Positions 21,300-32,842 of a stretch of 64,000 bases of DNA are shown here, one piece after another. Position numbers and translations under genes: made by a program. How positions within the stretch are numbered: the stretch's first letter is position 1; each line of letters starts with the position of its first letter. Below the pieces are notes generated by a model, which did no database searches, was not told the DNA's origin, and worked only from the letters and a program-made list of their open reading frames with translations. The stretch covers positions 187,925,577 through 187,989,576 of the forward strand of contig NC_053395.1 of NCBI RefSeq assembly GCF_905171765.1. The letters are read 5' to 3'. This DNA is from Bufo bufo. Lineage: Eukaryota; Chordata; Amphibia; Anura; Bufonidae.

Positions 21300-22040
21300 C
21301 CTAGAGTCTGCATGGCCAAGCATCGGAGTCAGTAAGGTAACCTGCTACCTGTTAAGACTTTACTGCAGTGAGGGACACTGTTAAGACAACCTTTACACCT
21401 GGCCAGTCATATAAAACCTCTTATCCTGCACTGGACACCATTACATAAGTACTATTGTCTGCTATCAATTCTGCAGGAAGAGACTTGAGACAGATAGAGA
21501 GGGAAGAGGACCATAACTCCCATCCTTGCCTAAATCCGTGCATCGTTATATGGGAAGAATAGCACTGTGTACAGTTAGAACTGTGTTTTGTTACTGTTGG
21601 ATGTACTACAACTCCGATTTTGCACTGAAGTAAAGAGAGATTCTTCTGCTGCATCTGGCATGGTTACTGACTACGGCACCGTATGCCAGCCGTTGTAATC
21701 TACATGCCCTGCCTTGCACCCATACAAACATCACGGGCACCCTGACTACCATCAGGCAAAAGGCCTAACATCAGGGTGTGCCCCGGGAAAGAAAGGATGC
21801 GTCCTCCTTTCACTGCACAGCTATAGGGAGCAATGGTGTTAGGAAAGCCACTGTGATTGACTGTAACAAGCCAGAGCCACTACCCCTGTTTAGGGAATAT
21901 ATGACCTTCCTTTGGTAGCTCAGTGGGTACCTATAGCAAATAGGAATTCCAGGTATAAGCATACTGAGGGACTTGTCCATGTATGGCAACATTAAAGGGA
22001 TTCTCAGAGATTTAAAAAGGTATTCTGGGTTTAATGGTTA
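21300..22040. other. No gene recognised between hAT and CR1 fragment
   Basis: No ORF with a motif, no clear transposon end. The word AAAGGGATTCTCAGAGAT just upstream of the CR1 junction may be a MITE remnant. Confidence 0.4.
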
Positions 22041-22043
22041 CAC

Positions 22044-23312
22044 TTTTGACACTGTACCACATAAAAGTTTAGTATATAAAATGAGAACGCTCAGACTGGG
22101 AGAAAACGTCTGTATGTGGGTAAGTAACTGGCTCAATGATAGAAAACAGAGGGTGGTTATTAGTGGTACACACTCAGATTGGGTGACTGTCACTAGCGGA
22201 GTACCTCAGGGGTCAGTATTGGGCCCTATTGTCTTCAATATATTTATTAATGATCTTGTAGAAGGCTTGCATAGTAAAGTATCAATTTTTCGCAGATGAC
22301 ACTAAACTGTGTAAAGTAATTAACACTGAAGAGGACAGTATACTACTACAGAGGGATCTGGATAGATTGGAGGCTTGGGCAGATAAGTGGCAGATGAGGT
22401 TTAACACTGACAAATGTAAGGTTATGCACATGGGAAGGAATAATGCAAGTCACCCGTACATACTAAATGGTAAAACACTCGGTAACACTGACATGGAAAA
22501 GGATCTAGGAATTTTAATAAACAGCAAACTAAGCTGCAAAAAACAGTGTCAGGCGGCTGCTGCCAAGGCCAATAAGATAATGGGTTGCATCAAAAGGGGC
22601 ATAGATGCCCGTGATGAGAACATAGTCCTACCACTTTACAAATCATTAGTCAGACCACACATGGAGTACTGTGTACAGTTCTGGGCTCCAGTGAACAAGG
22701 CAGACATAGCAGAGCTGGAGAGGGTCCAGAGGAGGGCAACTAAAGTAATAACTGGAATGGGGCAACTACAGTACCCTGAAAGATTATCAAAATTAGGGTT
22801 ATTCACTTTAAAAAAAAGACGACTGAGGGGAAATCTAATTACTATGTATAAATATATCAGGGGTCAGTACAGAGATCTCTCCCATCATCTATTTATCCCC
22901 AGGACTGTGACTGTGACGAGGGGACATCCTCTGCGTCTGGAGGAAAGACGGTTTGTACACAAACATAGAAGAGGATTCTTTACGGTAAGAGCAGTGAGAC
23001 TATGGAACTCTCCGCCTGAGGAGGTGGTGATGGTGAGTACAATAAAAGAGTTCAGTAGGGGCCTGGATGTATTTCTGGAGCGTAATAATATTACAGGCTA
23101 TAGCTACTACAGAGGGGTCGTTGATCCAGGGAGTTATTCTGATTGCCTGATTGAAGTCTGGAAGGATTTTTTTATCCCCCTAAAGTGGGGAAAATTGGCT
23201 TCTACCTCACAGGGTTTTTTTTTTTTGCCTTCCTCTGGATCAACTTGCAGGATGACAGGCCGAACTGGATGGACAAATGTATTTTTTCGGCCTTATGTAC
23301 TATGTTACTTAT
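22044..23312 (+). mobile_element. 5'-truncated CR1 LINE
   Basis: From about 22044 the sequence is collinear with the near-complete CR1 at 58.5-62.7 kb (from its position about 61415 to its 3' end) at roughly 95% identity by eye. It starts within the reverse-transcriptase region, so most of the element is missing, as is usual for LINE copies. The 3' end keeps GGCCTTATGTACTATGTTAC with one 8-bp terminal unit, against four in the longer copy. Confidence 0.9.
22049..23110 (+). pseudogene. CR1 reverse transcriptase, C-terminal part, frameshifted
   Basis: Frame one (to about 22290) carries TVPHKSLVYKMRTLRLGENV and PQGSVLGPIVFNIFINDL, the reverse-transcriptase region before the catalytic box. One extra T at about 22288 (ATCAATTTTTCGCAG against ATCAATTTTCGCAG in the other copy) shifts the frame just before FADDTKL. 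The second frame resumes with LEAWADKWQMRFNTDKCKVM, then LVRPHMEYCVQFWAP and RRATKVITGMGQL, the conserved CR1 C-terminal region. The normal TAG stop after GYSY is TAC here, so the frame runs on into the former 3' UTR to 23323. This copy cannot make an active enzyme. Confidence 0.9.
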
Positions 23313-24160
23313 TTAGAGAATAGGATACATCTAATTAAAATTTTGCTTGCAAACCATTATTATATCCATATAGTAGCCTCTCCCTTTACAAAAAATGGTA
23401 TGGACCATTTTAGTCCTGTAAAATGCATCCATGTGACCTAGATTTAAGTTAACTGCCCTGGCATCTAACAGGTGAATAGTAGTGTACTGAGGAACAGAAC
23501 ATATACAGTATACACAGTATTACTACCTGCAGCAGTATCTCATCATGTTTGTCAGTGTCTATGTAGAAGTAGATCTGTGGTAGATCTGTGTGTGTTGTTT
23601 TTTTTAAACTGAACTTTATTAACAACATGACATCACCTACAGACAGGCATTTTAAAACATCTAGAGACAGGCTGGCATTTAAATACGCACAGAAATGTAG
23701 TTACTGTAATAACCACAATAAAAATCATTATTCCAACACGAGTCCTATTTATTGATCACATGGATGTGTCCTCTGTGCTGACCCAGCACATGTATGTCAT
23801 TGAATGTCAGGGATTATATGATGTGAAGATTGTCACATGACTGATGCCATGTTTCAGTTAGACCACTACACAGGAATGATACATGGGCTATACTGTTCTA
23901 CTGGATATAGGGGTTAACTGCCTGATATAAGAAAGGTATGCATGTAGAATTTTAAATACATGTATATTAGAAAATGTTATAATTTTCTATTATATAAACA
24001 ATTAAATTAAAACAATTAAAACTGGAATGCCCCTTTAACTATTGATGACTAATCCTTAGGATAGGATAGCAGAACGGCAGAGGTCCCACTCCCATTGTTA
24101 GGAGTCAGATCCCCGCACATGTAATATTAATGACCTGTTGTATGGCTAGGTCATCAATGG
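23313..24160. other. No gene; possible minus-strand retrocopy end
   Basis: At about 23598-23625 the plus strand has a T-run then AAACTGAACTTTATTAACAA. On the minus strand this is an AATAAAG signal about 12 bp before an A-run, the look of a retrotransposed 3' end. The source is not identifiable. A diverged family-B MITE arm lies near 24035-24160. Confidence 0.35.
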
Positions 24161-24599
24161 TTAAAAGGATTTTCAGACATTTTAATATTGATGACCTATC
24201 CTCAGGATAGGTCATCAGTATCTGATCGTGGGGGTCCGACACCCGAGATCCACGCCAATGAGCTGTTGTGAGAAGGCACCGGAGCTCCTGTAAGCACAGC
24301 AGCCTTCTCCGTGCTCACCAATTACAGCGCCGCACATTGTATAGTGCCTGTGCTTGGTATCGCGCTCAACACCATTCACTTGAATAGGGCTGAACTGCTC
24401 CTAGGCCATGTGAATGGTGAACGTGACATCTCTGGCCTAGGAAAAGCAGAAAGAAGGCCGCGGCGCTCACAGAAGCATTGGTGCCTTCTCAAACTGCTGA
24501 TAGTCAAGGGTCCCGGGTATCAGATCCCCACCGATCAGATACTGATAACCTATCCTGACGATAGACCACCAGTATTAAAATATCGGAAAACCCCTTTAA
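24161..24599. mobile_element. TTAA fold-back MITE (family B)
   Basis: TTAA at both ends. The left arm has ATTGATGACCTATCCTCAGG and ATAGGTCATCAGTATCTGAT. The right arm has the inverse CAGATACTGATAACCTATCC and ends GAAAACCCCTTTAA. The ORF at 24311-24619 crosses the palindrome and the right end, and is not a gene. Confidence 0.85.
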
Positions 24600-25165
24600 A
24601 TCTCCGAGAGCCCCCTTGAAAACTTTCTGACCATAACATCCTATTTTGAGAGGTTTTTATTGAGTGTAGTGTTTGAATTTCCTGAAGATCTTCCACACGA
24701 TATGACGAAATAGGTATACAGCAAATGAGAATTCAATTTCTATATTTGATGATATAAATAGCGATATGAAAATAATCTTATTGCAGATTATTGAACACCT
24801 ATATCTTTCATGTGAAAAACTAACTGCCCTACATAATATACCTGGAACAGTAATGAAATATTAGTCTTCCATATTGCTGTTGGTGAATGTTAGACCAATC
24901 TGCTTTAATTCAGAAAAATAGGCAGTTTCAAATTATCATATCAAAACCAAGAGACCACTTTTATGTTCTCTCTGTCTGTGGAGGGTTCGGAACAACCTTT
25001 CAATAGCCACCATGCAGTCCTTCATTTTACCCTGTAATGGCACTGCACGGGAATGAATACTTTCATTTTTTTTAAACAGATTCCAGGTGACCCCTGAGGA
25101 TCCCAGCAGTAGGAGACCCATCTGCTTATTTTAGAGCAGGTTCTTTCAATAATTTTAAGCTTTAC
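24600..25165. other. No gene recognised; AT-rich
   Basis: No mobile-element ends or exons could be supported here. Confidence 0.4.
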
Positions 25166-25485
25166 AGGTCCTAAGGGCCCCATACACATTAGTGTATTGT
25201 TAGCAGAACCTACCATTTTCATCTGGGCTGGCCAATAGTCTAATGTGTATGAGGAGTGCCCAACTTTCCCCCAACAGATGAATATTTTCACCCAATCCTT
25301 TTGTTCTTCCAGGAGGCAAGCCACCACCAAAGCCATTCGGCAGCAGCTTTCTCCTCTCTCCCCATTGAAAACACTAACATACTCGGCAGAACTGAACGCA
25401 TATGTGTTTGGGGTAGTCATGACAGATAGCTCTGCGCTGAACAAGTGTTCGGCTGACAGTTATTGAAGGTGTATGTGGGCATGTT
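25166..25485. mobile_element. Fold-back MITE with GGCCCCATACACATTAG ends
   Basis: The left CTAAGGGCCCCATACACATT pairs with the right GAAGGTGTATGTGGGCATG. A related element with CATCTAAGGTGTATGGCCGC at its right end lies at 49200-49377. The minus-strand frame at 25022-25444 spans its edge and lacks motifs. Confidence 0.55.
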
Positions 25486-25929
25486 AAAATCCCAAAGAAG
25501 ACCCACACTAAGATCACATCATCATATTTGTAGGTTATCATGATACTGAGAAATGAGCACTGATGTTCCTGTCAGTTTATTTTTCCTTGGTATTTTACCA
25601 TTTTTGGCCAATTTCTTTCATACTCTAGTGTCAGAGATAGTGAGCTTAGAAAGGGCAAGACGGGTCTTTAGTTCTGCTTATGTTCTTTCTTGATGTGTCA
25701 TGTCTTCCTAAATGAGTTGACACTGTGTTTTTGGAGCAATGTTACCAGCTGGACACTGGTGAGAACATTTCCCACTATGGAGGTATGACTTTTTTTTTCG
25801 CTTTGGATCTTGATCTTACAGAAATGTTATGGTGTCTACTTCACTCTAAAGGTACAGTCACACTGTCAGGTTGCCTGATGCCGTTTTGGAAGCCAAAATC
25901 ACAAGTGGATCATAAAAGTAGAGAAAGTA

Positions 25930-27091
25930 TTAAAGGGGGGTTGTTCATACTGGAGCCCCTCCTGTGTAGACCTATAAAGAGAAGCATACTTATCTGCTTC
26001 CCGACACTGGCTCCCGGTTCTTGCACTCTCTCTCTCTCCAGTCTCCAATAGTGATGAGCGGCAGGGGTCATATTCGAATTCGCGATATTTCGTGAATATT
26101 TTGTAGAATATTCATCGAATATTCGCGAATTCGAATATTCGTTATATTCTACAATTTTTTTCACTCGAAAAATTGGCAAGGTAATGATCGCGTAATATGC
26201 AAATTTTTTTCGTAATGCGACTTTTTCTCGCTAATTTTTCAATTGCCGAGTAAAAACACGATTCCTCCCTGCTTCTTGCTTGTGGGCCAATGAGTCATAG
26301 CACTATATCGAATATATTAGTTTTTTCGAATATTCGTAATGTTCTAAAACAAGAATATATACCGTAGCAATATAGCGAATATTTGAAAAAACAAATATAG
26401 AGAAATTTAGCTAATATAGTGCCATACTCTTCTTTGGCTAATAGTTGTATTAAAAAAAAGATTATAGCACTATATTAGCTAAATTGCTCTATATTAGTTT
26501 GTTTTCAAATATTCGCTATATTGCTATATATTCTTGTTTTAGAATATCACGAATATTCGAAAAAACTAATATATATTCGATCTAGTGCTACTGTATATAT
26601 TTGTTTTTTAGAATATTCATCATTTTTCCCATCTAAAGTCATGATTCCTCCCTGCTTCTTGCTTGTGGGCCAATGAGTCATTGGAATAATCAGGGAGGGA
26701 TCATGTGTACTGATTAAAAAAAAATCTTAAATATTCGAAATTACGAATATATATCACTATATTCTAAATATTTGCTAATTTTTGAAGTACCTATATTCGC
26801 AATAAAAATTTGCAATTCGAATATTCGTGATCAACACTAGTCTCCAATGCTCCGTTCGGACCCTGGATGTCTAGTTTGATGCCGCTGCAGCCAACTGCTG
26901 CAGCAGTGACCTGTTTTCTTTGGGTCATGTGATGCAAGGGTTGCAGGTCACCACTTCAGCCAGTGATCGGCGGAGCACCGAAAGTGAAAGGAGCAGGGAG
27001 CCAGCATCAGGAACAGGTATATTTCCCTTTGCAGGTCTGCCCAGGACATGTGCCACCCCCCCCCCCCCCCAAACATGCACAACCCCTTTAA
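25930..27091. mobile_element. TTAA MITE interrupted by a hAT MITE
   Basis: The left TTAAAGGGGGGTTGTTCATA and right CATGCACAACCCCTTTAA carry TTAA at each outer edge. The arms GCTCCCGGTTCTTGCACTCT and GAGCAGGGAGCC also mirror. The element is split at 26040/26848 by the insertion described separately. Its right arm has a run of about 16 C (27055-27070). Confidence 0.75.
26049..26839. mobile_element. Non-autonomous hAT element with exact 8-bp TSD
   Basis: The ends are TAGTGATGAGCGGCAGGGGT and, at the right, CGTGATCAACACTA. Both flanks are GTCTCCAA (26041-26048, 26840-26847). The inside is dominated by CGAATATTCG-type words and contains two copies of the phrase TTCCTCCCTGCTTCTTGCTT followed by GTGGGCCAATGAGTCAT (near 26260 and 26645). 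No transposase. The termini resemble those of the 6-kb hAT at 15283-21291. Confidence 0.9.
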
Positions 27092-27743
27092 GGGCAGCTA
27101 TTGCTCTGTTTTTTGTATTCACTTCTGAAATTCCAGATCAGGAAACTTGTGTATGGTTGTCCCCAAATTGGTATGTTTATTAACAGTTTACTTGTCAGAA
27201 GACTATGAGCACAGAAAGCCAAATACTTTAGACTCCACCCATCTATGGGCACATTCTAAGCCACACCCCTTTATTCTAAGAACGCACATGGACTCTGTAA
27301 AAATATCACAAATGGCTTCCAGGAAGATCCAACTTATGTGTACTAACTTAAAGGGGTTTATCAATTTTATGTCTATTCCATAGTAAAAATGTTTTTGCAA
27401 ATTTCCAATATTCCTTCTGTTTCACATCCTCAACTTTTTTCAAGATCTCTGACCTGATCTATGACCTCCTCATTTACTCGTTTATGCTTTGAAGAAAATG
27501 CACTTAGCCATAAGAAAAGACAATAATGCCTTTCCTGCCTTTTTATTCCTGGCGTAAAGCGAATACCACGTGTGTAAATGGGATCTTATTTTAAATATCA
27601 GCATACATTAATCCCCACACGTATTCATCTAACCTCAGCCGAACTTGTTAGGATGATGGATTACTTCATCACTGAATTACTAGGCTGTAAAATGTTTTGA
27701 AAGATTTTATATTAGTCACACATGGCTCTTATTCATCAAAGCT
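27092..27743. other. No gene; repeat-poor block
   Basis: 27430-27720 has complex, repeat-free sequence that could be conserved noncoding DNA. No exon with splice sites was found. Confidence 0.35.
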
Positions 27744-27947
27744 TTAGGCTGCCCGTACACGTTCAGGTTTTGATCAGGTTTTCAGATGCAGTTTTGAAGC
27801 TAAAACCAGGTGTGGATCATAAAGGAAGAGAAAGTATAAAGGGAAAAAGATTCCACCGCTCCTCATTTTTGAATCCACACCTGGTTTTAGCTTCAAAAAC
27901 TGCATCTGAAAACCTGATCATAATCTGATCATGTACGGGCAACCTTA
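27744..27947. mobile_element. Palindromic MITE with TTA target duplication
   Basis: TTA|GGCTGCCCGTACACGTTCAG at the left and CATGTACGGGCAACC|TTA at the right. The arms pair over most of the 200 bp (AAGCTAAAACCAGGTGTGGA with TCCACACCTGGTTTTAGCTT). The 3-bp TTA repeat fits PIF/Harbinger-type elements. A partial relative lies just before 25930. Confidence 0.85.
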
Positions 27948-27992
27948 CCTGAGGTGTTGCAATGATAACAGATACAAGACTTCCTAACAGTC

Positions 27993-28752
27993 TTAAAGGG
28001 AGCCTGTCACCTAAGTTTTACTAATATAACTATCGGTAATAGCCATCAGATTGTTGGATAAGCATTCACCATACCTGTATGTAATTTGTGTGCTATGCAA
28101 TCTTCAGAAAAAGCTGTTTTATTCCTTTGGAGTGCCCAGGTAGGTGGGCTAGCCTGTTCAAAGTGCCCAAAACTAGCCGATGTCCGCTCCTTCCCATAGC
28201 CTCCCAATGCTTCCTCCCGCTCCCCGGACGTCAGGCGATGCAGCTGCATATCTCACGTAGGCGCCTTGTGCAGGTATGTTAACAATGCCTATCAGTGGCG
28301 TAACTAGAACTGACTGGGCCCCTCAGCAAATTTTTGGAATGGGCCCCCCTTCTCTCTGTCTCCTTAATGCAGACCTCAGACTGGACCATTCTTCTCCTAA
28401 TGCAGGTGCCTCTGCTCTTCATGCAGCGCTGTGTCTAGACACGTGCCACACTGTGACCTGACATTGCACAGCATCAGGTCATAGGGCGCTCCTACACATA
28501 CTACGTCCTGTCTTGAAGCTGAAGCGGTGAGTAATACTAGTGCTAGGACTAGAAGCACTATACTCACCGCTCCCTGCACTCTGAAAATAAATCCATTTGT
28601 CCTCCTCCTTGACCCCTTCCTGAGTTCAGACCCTGTAGAAGCTGATTCCCCTGCTTCCATGGTAGCTATGCCCCTGATGCTTATCCAATGTTCTAACTGC
28701 CATTACTGTTGGTTATACTAGCAAAAAATCGTTGACAGACTCTCTTTTACTA
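27993..28752. mobile_element. TTAA MITE (family C) hosting a hAT MITE
   Basis: The left end TTAAAGGGAGCCTGTCACCT is the family-C terminus also seen at 43314, 45919 and 54286. The right end TTGACAGACTCTCTTTTA has lost its final A. The insertion 28293-28676 splits it. Without the insert the remaining sequence is about 370 bp. Confidence 0.65.
28293..28676. mobile_element. hAT MITE with CAGTGGCGTAACTAG ends
   Basis: It starts CAGTGGCGTAACTAGAAC and ends GGTAGCTATGCCCCTG. The flanks are ATGCCTAT (28285-28292) and ATGCTTAT (28677-28684), 7 of 8 identical. It is the same family as 19396-19713 (shared phrase TGACTGGGCCCC). The centre holds a hairpin AGTGCTAGGACTAGAAGCAC. Confidence 0.8.
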
Positions 28753-28929
28753 AAATTATAGGTTTAGGTACTTTTTAAAATTAACATGCCACTATATATG
28801 GAAACCAACTAGACGGACAAATACTAGACGGGTTTCTAAGAGAACTATATTCAAACATCTCATTATGTAAACTGTGACAGTGGATATTAGATTGCACAGT
28901 GATATTGGGATTCCCAGAATGGTACTTAC

Positions 28930-29165
28930 TGCATTGGATGGATACTGAACTGTATTTCTATATGTTGCATGGAATGGCAATTGCTCTGTGCTAGGGGTAG
29001 CCACAGTGTTGGCCAGGGGAGCAATGGGTCTTTTTCTTGTGGCTCCGGTATAAGTTGTAGCTCCTGGTGGAACCATAACAGGGCCCCAACTATCACTCCT
29101 AACCTTTAGGGTCACCCCAAGCTCCAGGTAATTTAGTGAGATATTTGGGAATATCTGGCACTGTC
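28930..29165 (-). CDS. Possible host exon (weak), protein not recognised
   Basis: The minus strand has an open frame whose right edge is a strong splice donor: exon ...TCCAATGCA|GTAAGTACC, with the exon end at 28930. The translation is rich in Pro, Thr and Ala and contains VPPGATTYTGATRKRPIAP and TPSTEQLPFHATYRNTVQYP, so it is not low-complexity. It lies outside recognised repeats. The 5' boundary is unsure. An AG at 29166-29167 would give a 236-nt exon whose starting phase fits the exon candidate at 56327-56420, but it lacks a pyrimidine tract. The frame could instead start at the ATG at 29196. I do not recognise the family, and it may be a chance ORF. Confidence 0.25.
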
Positions 29166-29284
29166 CTTGATTATCATTCTTCTTCCAACCAAGCATAAAT
29201 CACTTGTGCACAATTTACTTTTCTAGACTGTGAATGTACAGGAAGAGACGGCTACATACATTGCTGTGAGCCCTTTTATGTGAT

Positions 29285-29788
29285 TAAGGCCTAGTTCACA
29301 CAAACATTTTTTTTGCGAGTGTACGGGCCGTTTTTTTTGTGTTCCGTATACGGTCCGTATACGGAACCATTCTTTTCAATGGTTCCGCAAAAAAAAACGG
29401 AATGTACTCCGCATGCATTCCGTTTCCGTATTTCCGTTTTTCCGTTCCGTTGAAAGATAGAACATGTCCTATTATTGCCCGCAAATCACGTTCCGTGGCT
29501 CTATTCAAGTCAATGGGTCCGCAAAAAAAAAACGGAACACATACGGAAATGCATCCGTATGTCTTCCGTATCCGTTCCGTTTTTGTTGAACCATCTATAG
29601 AAAATGTTATACCTAGCCCAATTTTTTATATGTAATTACTGTATACTGTATATGCCATACGGAAAAACGGAACGGAAAAACGGAAAGGAAACGGAAACAC
29701 AACGGAACTCAAAAACGGAACAACGGATCCGTGAAAAATGGACCGCAAAAAACTATAAAAGCCATACGTTCGTGTGAACTAGGCCTAA
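29285..29788. mobile_element. MITE with TAA target duplication, CCGT-rich
   Basis: TAA|GGCCTAGTTCACACAAAC at the left and TCGTGTGAACTAGGCC|TAA at the right give clear inverted repeats within a direct TAA. The inside is almost entirely short words such as CCGTTCCG, CCGTATACGG and GGAACGGAAAAACGG. The ORFs here are artefacts of this composition. Confidence 0.85.
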
Positions 29789-29929
29789 GAGACAAACACA
29801 CATGCAGCATAAACCCAGGGACTGCAGCAAGAGAAAAGGATTTTTCCGACATCCCGCATATTTGTAGGAGCGTTACTTTACAGAGAATAGAATATTCAGC
29901 CCAGCTAATATGGGGCACTTTCAGCTGAA

Positions 29930-30545
29930 GCCTGGTTCAGACTTTTTGCAAATGACCTTGACTCAGATTATATAGCAACCTCTGAGTCACCATACAAGTA
30001 GGTCCCCACAAGTGGCACTTCTGAGCACATCAATTCATTTTGGTTTCAGACACTGAGACGTGTTATGCCTCAATCAGACCTCTCTATTAGTTTGTGTGCA
30101 GTCAACTTCTTAGTCATTTGATGGCTTTGGTTTGAAGCCAATTTTCGAACGCCTAAGCTTTCATTCTTATCTCCACGTGGCAACAACAGTAGATCAAACG
30201 CAGTATATTAAAAATCACTCTGAAAGGAAGGCTTTAAAAAAATGTTACATAAATTGCACTTAAATAGAGCCCATCAAAATGATTAACAATGCACAGAGGC
30301 TCAGACAGAAGAGATGCATGAGCCGTGGACCCCGCACCTCCCTCCCTATGGCAGATACTATTTCAACTCTATAACCTAATGCGATAAAGAGAGACTAAAT
30401 GCTTCATTATTTACACTGATAGGTTCTGGTAGCTGGAGACAGAAGTAATGTTAAACTTTTCACAAAAATATATGAAATATAAATAACAAAATGAACCTAA
30501 TTCAATCATTACAGCATAATAAACCAATGGTACGCAATCCTACCC
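29930..30545. other. Repeat-free block; no gene
   Basis: Roughly 30090-30530 carries complex AT-leaning sequence with no tandem or inverted structure. It is a candidate for conserved noncoding DNA; no exon was identified. Confidence 0.3.
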
Positions 30546-30548
30546 TGT

Positions 30549-30900
30549 AAAGGGGTTCTCCAGCTTTCAAAATTTTCACTCCCCTCCCTGCCGGACCTGT
30601 GAAGGGAACCATACTTACCTATTTCCCACTACTCAGCTCCTATGGTCCATGCCTCTAAACTTCTGATACTGACAGGGTTCACGTGTGCTGCTGAAGCCAA
30701 TGACTGGCTGCAGCGGTGATGTGTCTCCCAAGCAGCATGTCAATGGCTCAAGTGCCACCATCTATGCTGGAAGTTTACAAGTGAGGACTAATGCACGGCA
30801 AACACAGCAGTGGACCAATGCAGTGGCACCAAGCAGCAAGAAACAGGTAAGTATGACGTAGATCTGGAGGGGAAGCAAATGTTAAAAAGTTCTAATTCTG
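30549..30900. mobile_element. TTAA-family MITE, degenerate
   Basis: It starts GTAAAGGGGTTCTCCAGCTT (TTAA damaged to GTAA). CCATACTTACCTATTTC at the left mirrors GAAACAGGTAAGTATG at the right. The right end is not clear. Confidence 0.5.
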
Positions 30901-31031
30901 GTTTATGCTTTTTGCAGGATGCGTCTGTACAGAATGGCTTATTAGGCTATTCGGTACAGGCAATAAAGTAGATGGTCCTGTCTACCAACATTCACACCAC
31001 AACTGCCCGAAGAAGGGCGCATTTCCATCTA

Positions 31032-31558
31032 TTAGGGTACTTTCACACTTGCGTTAAAGTTTTCCGTTATTGAGTTCCATCCTCGGGGCTCAATACCGGA
31101 AAAAAACTGATCAGTTTTATCCTAATGCATTCTGAATAGAGAGCAATCCGTTCAGGATGCATCAGGATGAATCAGTTCAGTCCCTCTTACGTGTTTTGTG
31201 GCCAGAGAAAATACCGCAGCATTCTGCAGTTTTCTCTCCGGCCAAAAATCCTGAACACTTGCCAGAATGCCGAATCCAGCATTAATTTCCATTGAAATGC
31301 ATTAATGCCTATCCGGCCCCAAGTGTTCCAGCAAAACAGAACTGGTTTTGCGGTGTGCGCATGCGCAGACCTTTAAGAATGAGGGAAAATAAATACCGGA
31401 TCCATTTTTCCGGATGACAACCGGAAAGACGGATCCGGTATTGCAATGCATTTTTGAGACTGATCCGCATCCGGATCCATCTAACATATGCATCCGTTTG
31501 TGCCCGACGACAGAACTGCCTACTGGAATCCTCTGCCGCAAGTGTGAAAGTACCCTAA
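31032..31558. mobile_element. Fold-back MITE with TTAGGGTACTTTCACAC ends
   Basis: The left TTAGGGTACTTTCACACTTG mirrors the right CAAGTGTGAAAGTACCCTAA. CpG-bearing words (CCGGATCC, GGATCCGG) fill the interior. The flanking 3-bp repeats are not identical now. The 102-codon minus frame is a repeat artefact. Confidence 0.8.
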
Positions 31559-31559
31559 A

Positions 31560-32630
31560 ATATTTGTATTGTCCGCTGTATTTGATGCATTCACTTGTGG
31601 CTGTGGCCAAATGAAATTACTAATTGCTGTCTTGAATTTTGAAATTGCTTGACACAAGACACGAGAGTTTGGAAATTTTCGCTGCCTTCCTTTCCAGACC
31701 AGGTCCATTCTCAGTGCCTGCATGAGGCAGTGTCACTATCCTCTCCATCCTATAAATGCAGAACTCTTCAGCCGGGTCTGGTATATGTAGCAGTTGTAGT
31801 CAAGTGGTAGCGATAGAGGATGTAAAGGGGAAGCTGGGTGTCTGGGCTCGGTGCATGAGGGGAGCCAAAGGGCCCCACTGCTACATAAGAAGATGGCAGT
31901 ATTATACATTTCACAAGGTGAACAGAGGTCCTGTTACACATTGGCATCATGGCTCAGAAGCTTCACGTATTATGCAAAAGATGAGCTGATGAGCGAATGG
32001 GAGGAAATATGAAAACTTTGCCCCAAAAATCTCTACATTAGAGGACCCTAGGTAAATCAGGTTTTGGTGCAGATGAGACCTGTATCTTAAATAAATGGCG
32101 AGTTTGCAGTTTTTTTTTGTTTATTATTCAGTTTCATGTACATTTTAATTTTAATTTAGTTTACTTTATAGTTTTACTGATTGCAGATTTAAAGAGGTTG
32201 CTCAAGATCAGAAATTTGCATTTGTTTTCAAGAAAGCGCACCGCAGCAGTGTATTTTTTAAATCCTGGACATCGATTTGCAAAAAAATTTCAAGCATATG
32301 ACTATTGATGTTTGCACTTAAACACGTGAGCAAATTGTGGCTGCAAAGATCAGTGCATAGAATAGGTTTAGCAACAGAGGAGGAGACGACCCCACACAGG
32401 ACTGGAAACTGGATTGATGTCTGATGTCTGACTTCAGGATATATACTTTCCTAGTACGTCCAGTCCTATAATGTTCATTTGTCGGCACTGGTGTGATGCG
32501 CCCCGTGCAGCCGCACAGCTTTAAGGCCGGCCATGGGTTCACACAGTCAAAGCAAAATGACTACACAATTTTGGTTAGTCAAATTACTAAAAACCCATTT
32601 TGCAGCCATGTCTGCCTTCTGTATACTGGG
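31560..32630. other. No gene recognised
   Basis: Short frames at 31756-31989 and 32117-32308 have no motifs. No mobile-element boundaries were seen. Confidence 0.4.
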
Positions 32631-32634
32631 TGTA

Positions 32635-32822
32635 TCTTTGTCCAGTGAGTCTGTAATAAATGGCGTAGAAAATGGTCTGAATGTAAGCCAGCTAGGAAGC
32701 TGGTTTACATTTAGACTGGCGCTGGATGGCCTACACCTCTTCATAACTTTGGTTGATCCACCGCCAGATATAGGGGTTATTAAGACCGGCGTCTAAAACA
32801 CCGGCCTTAATAAATGACCCCC
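32635..32822. mobile_element. MITE remnant ending TTAATAAATGACCCC
   Basis: A hairpin GTAAGCCAGCTAGGAAGCTGGTTTAC lies at its centre, and the right end reads GGCCTTAATAAATGACCCC. The same ending occurs at 50675-50690. Confidence 0.5.
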
Positions 32823-32842
32823 TAAGTTGCAATATTCTATGG

